Of a DNA stretch of 64,000 bases, positions 34,442 to 44,366 are shown in pieces. The stretch lies in the NCBI GenBank assembly GCA_034769895.1, contig CM068375.1, forward strand, positions 258,943,268 through 259,007,267, in the 5' to 3' direction. The translations under genes were made by a program, and so were the position numbers. The stretch comes from Magicicada septendecula. Taxonomy: Eukaryota > Arthropoda > Insecta > Hemiptera > Cicadidae. The notes beneath the pieces were generated by a model that did no database searches, was not told where the DNA came from, and saw nothing but the letters and a program-made list of their open reading frames with translations. Within the stretch, counting starts at the first letter, position 1. The number at the start of each line of letters is the position of its first letter.

Positions 34442-35589
34442 TCAGTCTCTTAATAACGTCGCATGTTCGTCTGATTCTTCTATACATAGGGTGTTGAACA
34501 TGGTTTGTGTCTGAAAACAGCTCTTTGTGTCTTGATGAGTACCCATATGTATTTTTAATCTGTACTTTGTTTTGAAGTTTTTGTTACACCTGGAACAATT
34601 CCATGGGGCTTCATCACTATGAATTGTGAAGTGCCTTTGCAGGATGCCTCTTGATGTAAAACTGTATCCACACTGCTCACACACAAATGGTCTCTCTCTA
34701 AGATAACTTGCCTTTAACTGTGCTGCTACTGCTGACTTACTGCTAAACTTTTTATGATGTAGATGACGTGGAAAAACAATGCGTTCTTCTTTTGGCACAT
34801 GAGACCTAGCATGACGGTTCAACAAAGACTTTCTGTGAAATAATTTATCACATTTATCTGAGCTTGAGTCTGATGAAATTCCATACAGTGTGTACACAAT
34901 CCATTCCAATTCTTGCAGACATAATCACACATGTGACATTGAAAACTGAAAAGCGCAGGTACAAAAACTTTAAAATCAGACTTTTTGACCTTCTTAGACT
35001 GTTTGTCTTTTTCCTCCTTCACTGTTCGTTCTAAGGGTTTATTAGTAACATTACAGTCTTTTCTTAATTGACTATAGCTTTCATTAATGCTCTCTTTACA
35101 CTCATGCAATTTTGTTTTCTTTCGCTTAGGTTCATTTACGTTTTCTGAAGTTCGCTCATCACTTTCATCTGGCCTGTGTCTTTTCTTTAATTCCTGAACT
35201 TCCTTTTCTTTCACAGGGGCCACTTGGGTGCCACCAGAACTTTGAGTATCTTGCTTCATGTTCTCTTCACCAACCTCTTCTCCAATCTCATTTTCATCAT
35301 CATTTTTATCAACACATTCATCATCATAATTTAAATTTTCTTCATCATCAACATCATCCTCTTCTTCTTCATCCATTTCCTCGTCTTCTTCTTCTTCCTC
35401 TAATCTTATTTTCTCATATAATTCTTCCTCTAATTGTTTATTTCCTCTCGCTCTTAGTTTAGCTCTTTCTCTATACCCTTCCTCTAACTCTTTCCTTGAT
35501 TGTTCCCTTATTTCCGCCCATTCTTGTGCGAAACATTTATAATCTTCCTCCCGTTGTTTCTCTAATTGTTCGAATATGTTTATTTTTGG
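34442..35589 (-). pseudogene. C2H2 zinc-finger part of the H protein
   Basis: After the Gag stop at 35590 the same frame continues PKINIFEQLEKQREEDYKCF, an acidic stretch (EEEEEDEEMDEEEEDDVDDE) and a basic KRHRPDE/KRKKTK region. Finger 1 is FQCHMCDYVCKNWNGLCTHC...FH near 34925-34990. A one-base shift in 34819-34909 leads to finger 2 (KCDKLFHRKSLLNRHARSH, first Cys lost), finger 3 (FVCEQCGYSFTSRGILQRHF) and finger 4 (WNCSRCNKNFKTKYRLKIHM). Fingers 3 and 4 are canonical CX2CX12HX3H. C2H2 arrays bind DNA in host transcription factors and are not normal parts of LTR elements, so capture of a host gene is likely. No introns are seen, as expected for an RNA-mediated capture. Confidence 0.75.
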
Positions 35590-36012
35590 TCATCCCCTTG
35601 CCTCTGAAGGAACCGGTATGACTTTATTTACCGTTACTTCTTCAAATATTTCTGTCTGACTCTTATGCTCGTCTAACTGTTGTTTAATGTTTTGTTCTAA
35701 TCGGGTGTTGTTCTCTTTAATGTCTCTCTTTAATTGTATATTGTCTTCCTTAATGTCTCTCTTTAAATGTATACTGTCTTCCTGAATGTCTCTCTTTAAA
35801 TGTATACTGTCTTCCTGAATGTCTCTCTTTAACTGTTTCATATTTTCCGCCATTTGTTTGGATAATTGCTGTAGCATTGCTGCTATATCTAATTGTGTTT
35901 GTGGTGATGGGACATTAGTACTTGCGTCTTCTTCATCTGGTCCCCTCGCCTCTGAAGAAATCGGCGGGTTCCCGTTATTTGTTAAATCTTCAAATATACC
36001 CGTCTCCCCCAT
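35590..36012 (-). CDS. Gag-like coiled-coil N-terminus of the H protein
   Basis: 140 codons from MGETGIFEDLTNNGNPPISS, about 240 bp inside the PBS. Residues about 50-115 carry four 11-residue repeats (LKRDIQEDSIH type, 33 bp each), predicted to form a helix or coiled coil. A motif around SSEARG flanks the coil on both sides. The frame ends at TGA (35590-35592) and is open again directly after it for about 257 further codons into the zinc-finger part. Either leaky TGA readthrough or one point mutation of a once longer ORF. Confidence 0.65.
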   Translation of the reverse strand: MGETGIFEDLTNNGNPPISSEARGPDEEDASTNVPSPQTQLDIAAMLQQLSKQMAENMKQLKRDIQEDSIHLKRDIQEDSIHLKRDIKEDNIQLKRDIKENNTRLEQNIKQQLDEHKSQTEIFEEVTVNKVIPVPSEARG

Positions 36013-36250
36013 CTGTTGTTTACTTCAAACTCTACTTCGTTACTATTATTCTCACTTCTACCGCTAGCCATTTTTAGTTGATTGTTAACTGCTTGAGTTA
36101 TTTGATTATTTTTGTTTAATATCTTACTTCTACTCCTTGTTATCATTAATTACTAAATCTACTTACATGTACATTTCTTATTTCTTAGTGTCTGCTCATT
36201 TCATTCTACCAGGCTTAACACTTTTAAATTTTTGGAGTTTAGTTTAAGCT

Positions 36251-36268
36251 CCCTAGTTGGGCGACAAT
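36251..36268 (-). other. Putative PBS of element H
   Basis: Minus strand ATTGTCGCCCAACTAGGG follows the LTR end. It lacks the usual TGG start (TGT), so the primer assignment is uncertain. Confidence 0.45.
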
Positions 36269-37881
36269 ATTAAAGGTTTTTTATACTTATACCACTTTGT
36301 TGGCGACAATATTAAATATTTTTTATTGTGGTTTTATTAAATTCTTGGGCACCAGAGATGGACTCAATCTCAGGGGGTTTATATAAATAATAACTCAGAT
36401 CATTCAGACTTAAAAGGACTTATATTGATTGAATAATAGTACATACATTTAAGATTCATCATTGATTAAAAACATCCTTCAATATTTCTTAAGAATTATT
36501 CTTCATTCTTACATACATTTAATATTTATAATTGATAAAAAACATCCTTCAATATTTCTTATATGGAGTAGTTCCTTTGGTTTATTCTACTACTGTGTAT
36601 AAGTTATACATTGGTACGTGCCCACAATATTGTAACTCTTAATTTACACATATGTATCGTTATATCATCAATTTTTTTTTATTACTATATAGTTGTATAT
36701 TTACTTAACTCACTAAATCAAACAAATGAATTATATCATTCAACTCACATTCTACCAGTTTATTTATCGTTATCATCAATTCATATTTTGAACTTGTCAT
36801 ATTAATATTTCTATCTCTATTAAATTTATCTCTACTACTACTACTCACACCAGTACCTCTCATATTACATATAAATGCATTGTTATAATTTTTATTTAAC
36901 TCTGAACGATTTGTGGGTTGTTTTAGAATGAAATGAGCATTTGAGTCAGACAACTAAGTTAGTTTCATTGGATTGATAACTAATGAACAATGATTTATAA
37001 ATTTACTTGTTCTGTAGAATTCCGATAGCGGTTCTTCTGCTGGGTGCACTGAATTTCACAATCACTTAAACTTTTATCTGGGAGATTGACACATCACTCG
37101 CTTCGCGCTAATTTACTAGTCAACACGCACATGTTATAAATTGACTGGTTAACTCACAATTCCGCGCACATAACATAATTACACTTCCGATACCGACTTT
37201 CGCGTTTCTCCGTCCGTTCTTTATACACTTATATTCGTTTACCGTCTGTACACTCAAACTTTCAACCGATATTTCTTCGTTGGGAGTGACATGGACTCCA
37301 CGTCTGGTTGTTATCGAAGACTTCTTTTTTTTGCTGTTGCCCATTCTTTTTATGTGCTGACAGAATTCCTCCCTCTACACTGATGTCTGTCTGTTTTTCC
37401 AATTGGCTTATGTTTAAAGTTTTCAGCGCTTAGTTTGACATCATCCATTTGTGAGACTCCGTTAGTTCCCGCTCAGTAGTGACGCTTTCGGTGATTGGTA
37501 CATAATTTGGGCGATCGACTTCTACCGTGTTTTTCCGTTACTTAAAAAAATGACGCTTTGCTTTCTAAAATCAGCCGTTAGGGTGGGTGAATTCCTTTGT
37601 TTGGCTAAGGGCGTTAACACTACTTTCTAACAGTAATGTTAAGTTTTTTGCTGTATCACGAACACAATGCATTTATAGTTTTATGGTCGGCACCATTTCG
37701 GTTCAGTATTGTATTTTCTGTTTGCCGGGGTGTCGGCAAACAGGCGCCTGCACCACTCCCTTATATTTATTACAAACTTTACTTAACTTTATATTTATCT
37801 TATCTATTTACATTATAACTTGATTGACAACATTTTTATTAATTACACTTCGCCAATGGTATATATATGTGTAATGCTACA
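36269..37881 (-). repeat. 5' LTR of element H
   Basis: 1613 bp. Within its first 40 bp the LTR-end/PBS junction motif GGCGACAATATTAAA occurs a second time (compare 36260-36274 with 36300-36314). Confidence 0.85.
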
Positions 37882-38210
37882 ACCTGGATATGGTTTCTTC
37901 TTCTCTGCACTGATTCCTTCCTCACTCTTAATAAGTTTCTTCATGATGTTGTTGTCACTGGTTTCTTCCTCACTGTTTGATCTATTGGGTATGTTGTCTA
38001 TTATGTATGTTGTCTCATCGTTAGTTTTGTTTTATTTTCTTCAGTTGTATATTTACTGGTAATTCATTATTCATTTTATTCACCTATTTTGGCTTATGAT
38101 ACTTCCTTTATCCATGATTGTAAGTTCAACTTTGCAAATATTTTTATTTGTAGTGGCTTTCAATTCACTTGTGATACATTGGTATTGGATGTGTTATATG
38201 TACCATTACA

Positions 38211-38225
38211 TATTGCCTCCCTACA
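38211..38225 (-). other. PPT of element G
   Basis: Minus strand TGTAGGGAGGCAATA immediately precedes the LTR start TGTAATGG. Confidence 0.75.
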
Positions 38226-38282
38226 AGAATTGATTATTTCTGAGATTCTTCTTTAGTATTGAAGAAATTATCAATTTTTTAT

Positions 38283-39587
38283 TTTACTTTTTATTATATA
38301 TATATATTAAACTTCCACTATGAACACTTACTTTTTGGTTTTGTTACCCAGACGTTTCTTCAATAGGATTTAAATACTGAATGTCTGTACAGTAACGGTT
38401 ATGGGATGTAGGTGTGTGTGGTGGGGATTGCTGGTGGGAGGGAATTGGCGCTGGGATTTAAAGTTTGTGTTTGAATCAGTGTATCGAAAAGTATGTGTGA
38501 TCTGTAATGTAATTGTTCATTTAATATGTTGTTCGGTTGTAGTGTGTGATATCTGTATATTTCAAATTGTTCTGCTGTGTTTAGTTTTCTACTTTTAGGT
38601 AAGTAGTGTAGTATTTCCATCTTGTGCTCTATGTTAGTGAAACTGTGGTTTTCATTTTGTAAATGTGTGGCAAATGTGGAATGTATGTAGTTTGTGGTGA
38701 GGGCTTTTAAATGTTCAGAATATCTAGAGGAAAAAGATCTTCCCGTCTGGCCAATGTAGAACTGGTGACAGTCATTGCAGTTTAATTTATAAACCCCTGT
38801 TTTGCTGTATGTGTCTGTGTCTTTGTTAGTATTATTTATGTGTTTCATGATGGTGTTGTTAGTTCTGTATGCTACTTTATAATTGTGTTTCCTAAATGTG
38901 TTAGCAATGTTGTGTGTGTTGGAATTGTAGTATGTGAGCGTGATGTATTTAGTGGGTTGTGTGCTGTTGGTTTTATGTGTTTTACTTTTTGTGTTTAGGA
39001 TGTGTTTGTGTAGTTTGTTTATTAAATCGGGATTGTATCCATTTTTGACTGCTATATATTTAATTGTGTTGAGTTCTTCTTGGTAGTCATATGTATTTAG
39101 GGGTATTGATGTGACCCTAAGGAGCATATAGTTGAAAGCTGCATGTTTGTGTTGAGTTGGGTGGTTGGAAGAGTTATGTATGACCATGTCTGTTGTGGTG
39201 GGTTTTCTGTATATTTTGTATGTGTGTGTGTTGTTTGTTTTGGTAATTGTAATGTCCAGGAAGTTTATGCTATTGTTTTGTTCTAATTCAAGTGTGAATT
39301 TTAATTTTTGATGTATAGTGTTAATGTATTTGTGGAAATTTTCAATTTGTCTTTTGTTGCCGTTGTATAGGAGTAAAATGTCATCAACGTATCTGTGCCA
39401 ATATATTATTTTGTTGGTATATTTGTTATTGTGTAATATGTGTTCTTGTTTTATGGTATGTAAGAATATTTCGGCTAGTATATCTGATATAGGGGAGCCC
39501 ATGGGTAGTCCATCTGTTTGTGTGTAAACCATGTTATTGTGTGAGAAATAATTTTGTTCAGTAATAATTTTATCAAATTATTTTATA
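38283..39587 (-). pseudogene. Penelope-like fragment PLE3: RT palm and GIY-YIG
   Basis: An open frame of 377 residues (39532-38399) starts MVYTQTDGLPMGSPISDILA, which includes the RT motif before the active site, then WHRYVDDILLLYNG with intact YVDD, NNSINFLDITIT, and the GIY-YIG endonuclease (GVYKLNCNDCHQFYIGQTGR). The same frame continues upstream to about 39587 (FDKIITEQNYF). Fingers of RT and the N-terminus are missing, as usual for 5'-truncated copies. The 3' tail ends in a TA repeat near 38300. It lies inside the 3' region of G, back to back with PLE2. Confidence 0.88.
38346..38370 (-). ncRNA. Remnant of hammerhead motif in PLE3 tail
   Basis: Minus strand CCTATTGAAGAAACGTCTGG keeps the ends of the motif (stem I side, GAAACGTC, TGGG) but has lost stem II. 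Not functional. Confidence 0.4.
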
Positions 39588-40330
39588 GGCATCCTAAACA
39601 CAAAACGTAAAACACATAAAACCAACAGCACACAACCCATTAAATACATCACACTCACATACTACAATTCCAACAGACACAAAATTGCTAACACATTTAG
39701 GAAACACAATTATAAAGTAGCATACAGAACTAACAACACCATCATGAAACACATAAATAATACTAACAAAGACACAAACACATACAGCAAAACAGGGGTT
39801 TATAAATTAAACTGCAATGACTGTCACCAGTTCTACATTGGCCAGACGGGAAGATCTTTTTCCTCTAGATATTCTGAACATTTAAAAGCCCTCACCACAA
39901 ACTACATAAATTCCACATTTGCCACACATTTACAAAATGAAAACCACAGTTACACAAACATAGAGCACAAGATGGAAATACTACACTACTTACCTAAAAG
40001 TAGAAAACTAAACACAGCAGAACAATTTGAAATATACAGATATCACTCACTACAACCAAACAACATATTAAACGAACAATTACATTATAGATCACACATA
40101 CTTTTCGATACACTGATTCCAACACAAAATTCGAATCCCAGCGCCAATTCCCTCCCACCAGCAACCCCCACCACACACACCTACATCCCATAACCGTTAC
40201 TGTACAGACATTCAGTATTTAAATCCCATTGAAAAAGACGAATACCATGTCGAAACGTCTGGGTAACAAAACCAAAAAGTAAGTGTTCATAGTGGAAGTT
40301 TAATATATTATATATATAATATTAAAAAAG
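39588..40330 (+). pseudogene. Penelope-like fragment PLE2: GIY-YIG part, inverted to PLE3
   Basis: 5'-truncated copy opening in the connector (ILNTKRKTHKTNS-like, shifted frame) and then reading MKHINNTNKDTNTYSKTGVY with the complete GIY-YIG block to 40193. It is the inverted counterpart of PLE3 (about 720-bp arms, spacer about 590 bp, 3' tails outward). Ends in a TA-rich tail. Confidence 0.85.
40225..40263 (+). ncRNA. Degenerate hammerhead ribozyme motif in PLE2 tail
   Basis: CCCA, TTGAAAA (core, mutated), GACG with only partial GTC partner, GAAAC, GTC and closing TGGG. It retains the GTC cleavage triplet that PLE1 lost, while PLE1 retains the stem II and C of the core. Confidence 0.5.
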
Positions 40331-41149
40331 TGAACGAAGAAGATGTATCAACAAGATAATTACTTTTTAGTCACAAATAATGCTTTCATATTTTTATCTA
40401 CTTTTATACTTGTCTTTACTTCATTAAATTTCTACCTTTTATCTTCCTTCATAATTCTGGAATCTGGTTAAACATCTTCTTGGCTGGCGTGTTATCCCTT
40501 AAATATTTAGTTTCCCTAACATTTTTTCCCTATCACGTGAGCTGGGGCAGTCCAGAGTGGCACTTGTGGCTACAAATACTCTGCTGGCCATACTACACTT
40601 TTTTGAGATCAGAGGAACATCATCACTGCTCAGGACAATGATTGCTGGAACATTTCTACAGTCAGTTCATTATATAAACACTTATAAGTAGTCGATTGGC
40701 GACTAATAAAAAACACTCTTGGGGTTATTCACTCTTTTGCCGTCTATATTTGATTATACATTTTCTTCTGGATTCCTTCTTATTTTCTGTAGATCTTTAT
40801 TAGTTAACGTTGTTGACAAATAGCATGTGTAAATATTTTTTATTTATTTTTTCTTCTTCTTGTGACAGATGTACTTCGTATTGATTTTTTCTTTCTTCTT
40901 CCTGATCAATTCCCTTTCTTATAATCTCCTCTACATAATACTCTCTTTGGTGGTTTTCTTCTCTTCTCCTTCAAATGTCGGATTTTTTAACATTTATTCT
41001 GGATGATATTTCTTCTTATTGTGGTTGAAATCATTGTTAAAGTATCTTAAGTTTATTCAATAGACGTTTGTCTCATCTTTGTTTATTTATTATATTATCA
41101 TTTTTCTTCTTTATTCTTTCCCTTTATTATAGCCTTCTCTTATATAATA
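40331..41149 (-). other. 3' non-coding region of G with a local duplication
   Basis: Pyrimidine-rich on the plus strand, no ORF. A block of about 100 bp is repeated about 211 bp apart (near 40906-41030 and 41118-41228; shared CTTCTCCTTCAAATGT and AACATTTATTCTGGAT). The second copy overlaps the end of integrase. Confidence 0.6.
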
Positions 41150-42621
41150 CTCTCTTTTGTGTTTTTCTCCTCTTCTCCTTCAAATGTTTGATTTTTAACA
41201 TTTATTCTGGATTGTATTTTTTTTAATGATGCTTGGTTATAGACTCCCTTTGTTCTGTTGGTAATGGGGTCCATAATTTCATAGGTGTTGTTCTGATTAT
41301 CTTTAATAATTGTATATGGTCCAGTGTATAGTAGTAGGAACTTTTTTGCAATTCCTTCGATGGTACTGGGGAGTTCTCGATTCTTTAATAGTACTTGTTC
41401 TCCTATTTTATACTTGATGATCTTAGGTTGTAGCTTCTTATATTTTTCTTGTATCTTTTCTGCTCATTCGACTGTCTTGTTGTAGAATTTTATTTGATCA
41501 AATTTGTATTCGTCACTTGGGGGAAAGTCTATCAGCTCTGTAATTTCTCTAGGTGGTCTTCTCTCAAACATGGCTGTAAATGAGGTTGTGTCTATCGCTT
41601 GGTGGTATGCCAAGTTAATAAAATCTTCCGTAGATGGCAAGTACTCTTCCCATTTTCTCTGTTGTTGGTGACAGTAGGTTCTCAGGATTCCCCCTACCTC
41701 TCAGAGAACTCGTTCACCTGGGTTGCTACTAGGGTGGTATACTGATGTCTTGAATGTTTTCACTCAATTGTTTGACAGTGTATCTTTCCATCTCCTCCCC
41801 TTAAATTGGGTCCTATGATCAGTGATTATTGATCTTGGTGTTCCTACTTCTGGCATGTATTTGTGGAGAATTATTTCTAACAGCTTCTTGGTTGTGGCTC
41901 TGTTGATTGGATAGAGCTTAGTGAATTTAGTATAGTGGTCGAAGATTATTACAATGAATTTATATTGTCGTCTTCCCCCACTTCTAGGTAATGAACCGCA
42001 AGTGTCCACAAACACTTTCTCCAGTTTTTGAGATGATGTGATCGGTATCATTAACCCCTCTTTCCTTTCATTGTTGCACTTCACTAATTGGCATAGGTGG
42101 CAATGTCTACTATATTTACGTACTCTCCGGTTAATGTCTTTGAAGTACACATGTTCCTCTAATGCTCTGATTACCTTCACGGCTCCCATGTGCCCATATC
42201 TAATATGGTAATCCATGGTGATCTCCTTCTCGATGGTTCTTGGTATTATTAACTTCCATTGGTTACATCTGTGCCTGTCCTTTATAAATAAGATGTTTTT
42301 GTGTATGCAATAGTATGGGGTGATCCTATCATCTTGTTCATTTAACGCTAGTGTCCATCTTGTAAGTCTCCCATGACTCAGTCTGCAGCTCTTCAGAAAG
42401 GATATTGATTTGTGGTCTGTCCTGACCGTTAGCGTGTAACCCAAAATGTAGGTTCTGAATTTGTTACATGCAAATACAATACTGAGTAATTCCTTTTCTG
42501 TTGTGTGATAGTTGTGCTCACTTTTATTTAGTACTCGGCTTGCGAAACTAATCACAAGATGATTCCCTTGGTCTCTTCTTGGTATAGAAGTGATCCTAGA
42601 CTCACGTCGCTGGCGTCGCAA
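41150..42621 (-). pseudogene. Gypsy pol of G: RNase H and integrase
   Basis: From 42621: RNase H with VISFASRVLNKSEHNYHTTE, KELLSIVFACNKFRTYI and RTDHKSISFL. Integrase follows: zinc-binding HIRYGHMGAVKVI...CHLCQLVK (HHCC), core VFVDTCGSLPRS (first Asp) and ITDHRTQFKGRRW (second Asp). After the stop at 41764 another frame gives HPSSNPGERVL-E with the catalytic Glu, then MFERRPPREITELIDFP and the C-terminal GPYTIIKDNQNNTYEIMDP (GPY-type module) to about 41150. Integrase inserts cDNA into host DNA. All three DDE positions are readable, but at least two lesions prevent a full protein. Confidence 0.85.
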
Positions 42622-43397
42622 TTCATGTAAAACGCTTTTTTAAAGTCTGGGTGGTGTAACATTACTGATTCTAAAAATTTGTCCTTGATTAGTTGGAAGG
42701 TGGTGTCCTGTTCTGCCCCCCATTTCCACTTGTCTTTAGATGATAGCTGGTGTGAAAATTCTGCTGTTAATTTCGAGTAATTGCTCTGGAATTTTCTATA
42801 ATAGTTGCAAATGCCTAAAAATGATTGTAACTGCTTTTTGTTCTTGGGTGTTGGGAATAACTGTATTGACTCTATCTTTTCTTGTGATGGGGTGATGCCA
42901 TTTTCTGACAGGTTGAGTCCCAAGAATTGTACTTCATCGGCGATGAACTTCGATTTTTCTAGCTTCAGCGTCACGTTATTTTCTGCTAACTTCGATAATA
43001 CTTGATCACTCCTACTACAATGGTCTTCCCAGTTGTCTGAAGTAATTAGCAGGTCGTCCACATATACCGTAGTAAATTGTAAGGCCTCTTGTCCTAGAAT
43101 TTTGTCCATACATTTTACAAATACTGCCACTGAATTTACAAGTCCAAATGGTAGCTTTTTAAATTGATAATTGCGCCCTTCAAATATAAATGCCACATAT
43201 TTTCGGCTATTGGGGTGCAATTCCACTTGCCAATACCCGCAAACGGTGTCCCAGGTACTGATGAAATGGGTACCGTAAAACTTCTTTAATATTTCTTCGA
43301 TCTCTCCTGGTGATGTTCGATCATTTACTATAATTTTATTTATTTCTCTGGCATCCAAACATATTCTCACTTTGCCATTTTTCTTCGGTACCGCCAC
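42552..43397 (-). pseudogene. Gypsy pol of G: reverse transcriptase
   Basis: 281 open codons: fingers MAVPKKNGKVRICLDAREIN (with VPKK and ICLDAR), GYWQVELHPNSRKYVAF, KKLPFGLVNSVAVFVKCMD, active site FTTVYVDDLLITS with intact YVDD, thumb side KFIADEVQFLGLNLSENGIT and connection QLQSFLGICNYYRKF, then the RNase H start FYMNCDASDVSLGSLLYQEE with its first Asp. All Gypsy RT blocks are present without a stop, so this domain is the best preserved enzyme in the window. It needs the upstream frame (43397 onward) to make a polyprotein. A frame change near 42570 leads to the RNase H/integrase part. Confidence 0.88.
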
Positions 43398-44366
43398 TAT
43401 AGGATTCGTATATGGGGAATAACTATACTCGATAATGTCTTCTTCAATGAGTCGGTTAATCTCTGTTCTGACTGATTCTTTCTGAGAATAGGCGATAGGG
43501 TACGATTTCCTTTTAAAACAGCTGTTTCCTTAAATTTAATTTCGCATTGGAAGTTTTTTATTTTTCCAGGTGTGTCGGAAAATACATGTCGATATCGCTT
43601 ATAAATTGTAATTAATTCTTCTACTTGACCGTTGGTTATTAGTCTATCACTCTTAGCTGTTTGTAACTTTCGGATCTCTTCTAATTTTTCTTCCCACAGG
43701 TCACCTCTTTCATTTTCATAATTAATCTCTTCTTGGGGTATCATATTCCTATAATTATTATTTTCCCTAACATAACAAATGATCCGGTCGTGAGGGGCTT
43801 CTTTGATTCCAATTAACTCCGCCGTCAATTGTACACACTTTGAGCTCAGATACTTTCATGCTCATATCAATTACAGCTGCATATTTTCTTAATACATCAC
43901 AGCCTATAAACAAATTAAACAGTAACCCACTGGCTACTAAAAAGATTATAGGAATTGTTTTACCTTGACTGGTGACTTCTAATTGGACCTGTTTCCTTAT
44001 GGTTTTATTTTGTCGTCCTGTAGCTCCGATTAACGTGATATTGTTTATTGGTAAGGTTGGTATTGTCTCCTTATTTCCACTTTGTATTTTATTTAATTCC
44101 AGTTGATCAATCAGTGATACATTAGCTCCTGTGTCGATCATTATTCTCGTAGTTATGCCATTCACCTCGGCAGATATATAAGCGATCTCGCTGTTATTGT
44201 TATTATTTTTCGTGATTTCTTCTTCCATTAGATCTCCCCTAATATCCTTTAGATAATGGTTACGTATTATAGTAAATGTTTCGTGGTTCATCGTTTGTTG
44301 TCGTAGTCCGTCATACCCAATAGATCGGATCAGTGAGGGTTTCGTGTAAGTTTTCACTGCCGCTGT
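43397..44366 (-). pseudogene. Gypsy pol of G: protease and pre-RT linker
   Basis: Protease: YISAEVNGITTRIMIDTGAN with catalytic DTG at about 44150, then SLIDQLELNKIQ, flap region GATGRQNKT and LFIGCDVLRKYAAVIDMSM. After a shift at about 43800 the linker reads TAEL...KSDRLITNGQVEELITIY and KRYRHVFSDTPGKIKNFQCE, the segment that precedes RT in Gypsy elements. A second shift near 43500 breaks the YPI part. The valine codon GTG at 44357 is only the ORF edge, not a likely start; the frame is probably reached from gag by frameshifting. Confidence 0.8.

Larger units (their letters stand above)
32108..37881 (-). mobile_element. Element H: LTR element with Gag/zinc-finger ORF
   Basis: LTRs 32108-33556 and 36269-37881; target duplication ACCTG (32103-32107, 37882-37886). 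The empty site is in the other G LTR at about 48334-48340 (TTGACCTGGATATGG). LTRs start TGTAGC on the minus strand and end TTTAAT, so the usual CA end is missing. The 2.7-kb interior codes for Gag-like and C2H2 zinc-finger sequence and no pol. Confidence 0.88.
28852..38210 (-). repeat. 3' LTR of element G (interrupted by H)
   Basis: Pieces 28852-32107 and 37887-38210, about 3.58 kb. It contains 1.36 kb (about 30259-31619) missing from the right LTR. No protein-like ORF recognised in it. Confidence 0.85.

Noticed and set aside
35680-35850. CRISPR-like short repeats in H
   Set aside because: 33-bp units are tandem without spacers, in frame, and code for a helical repeat in a eukaryotic element.
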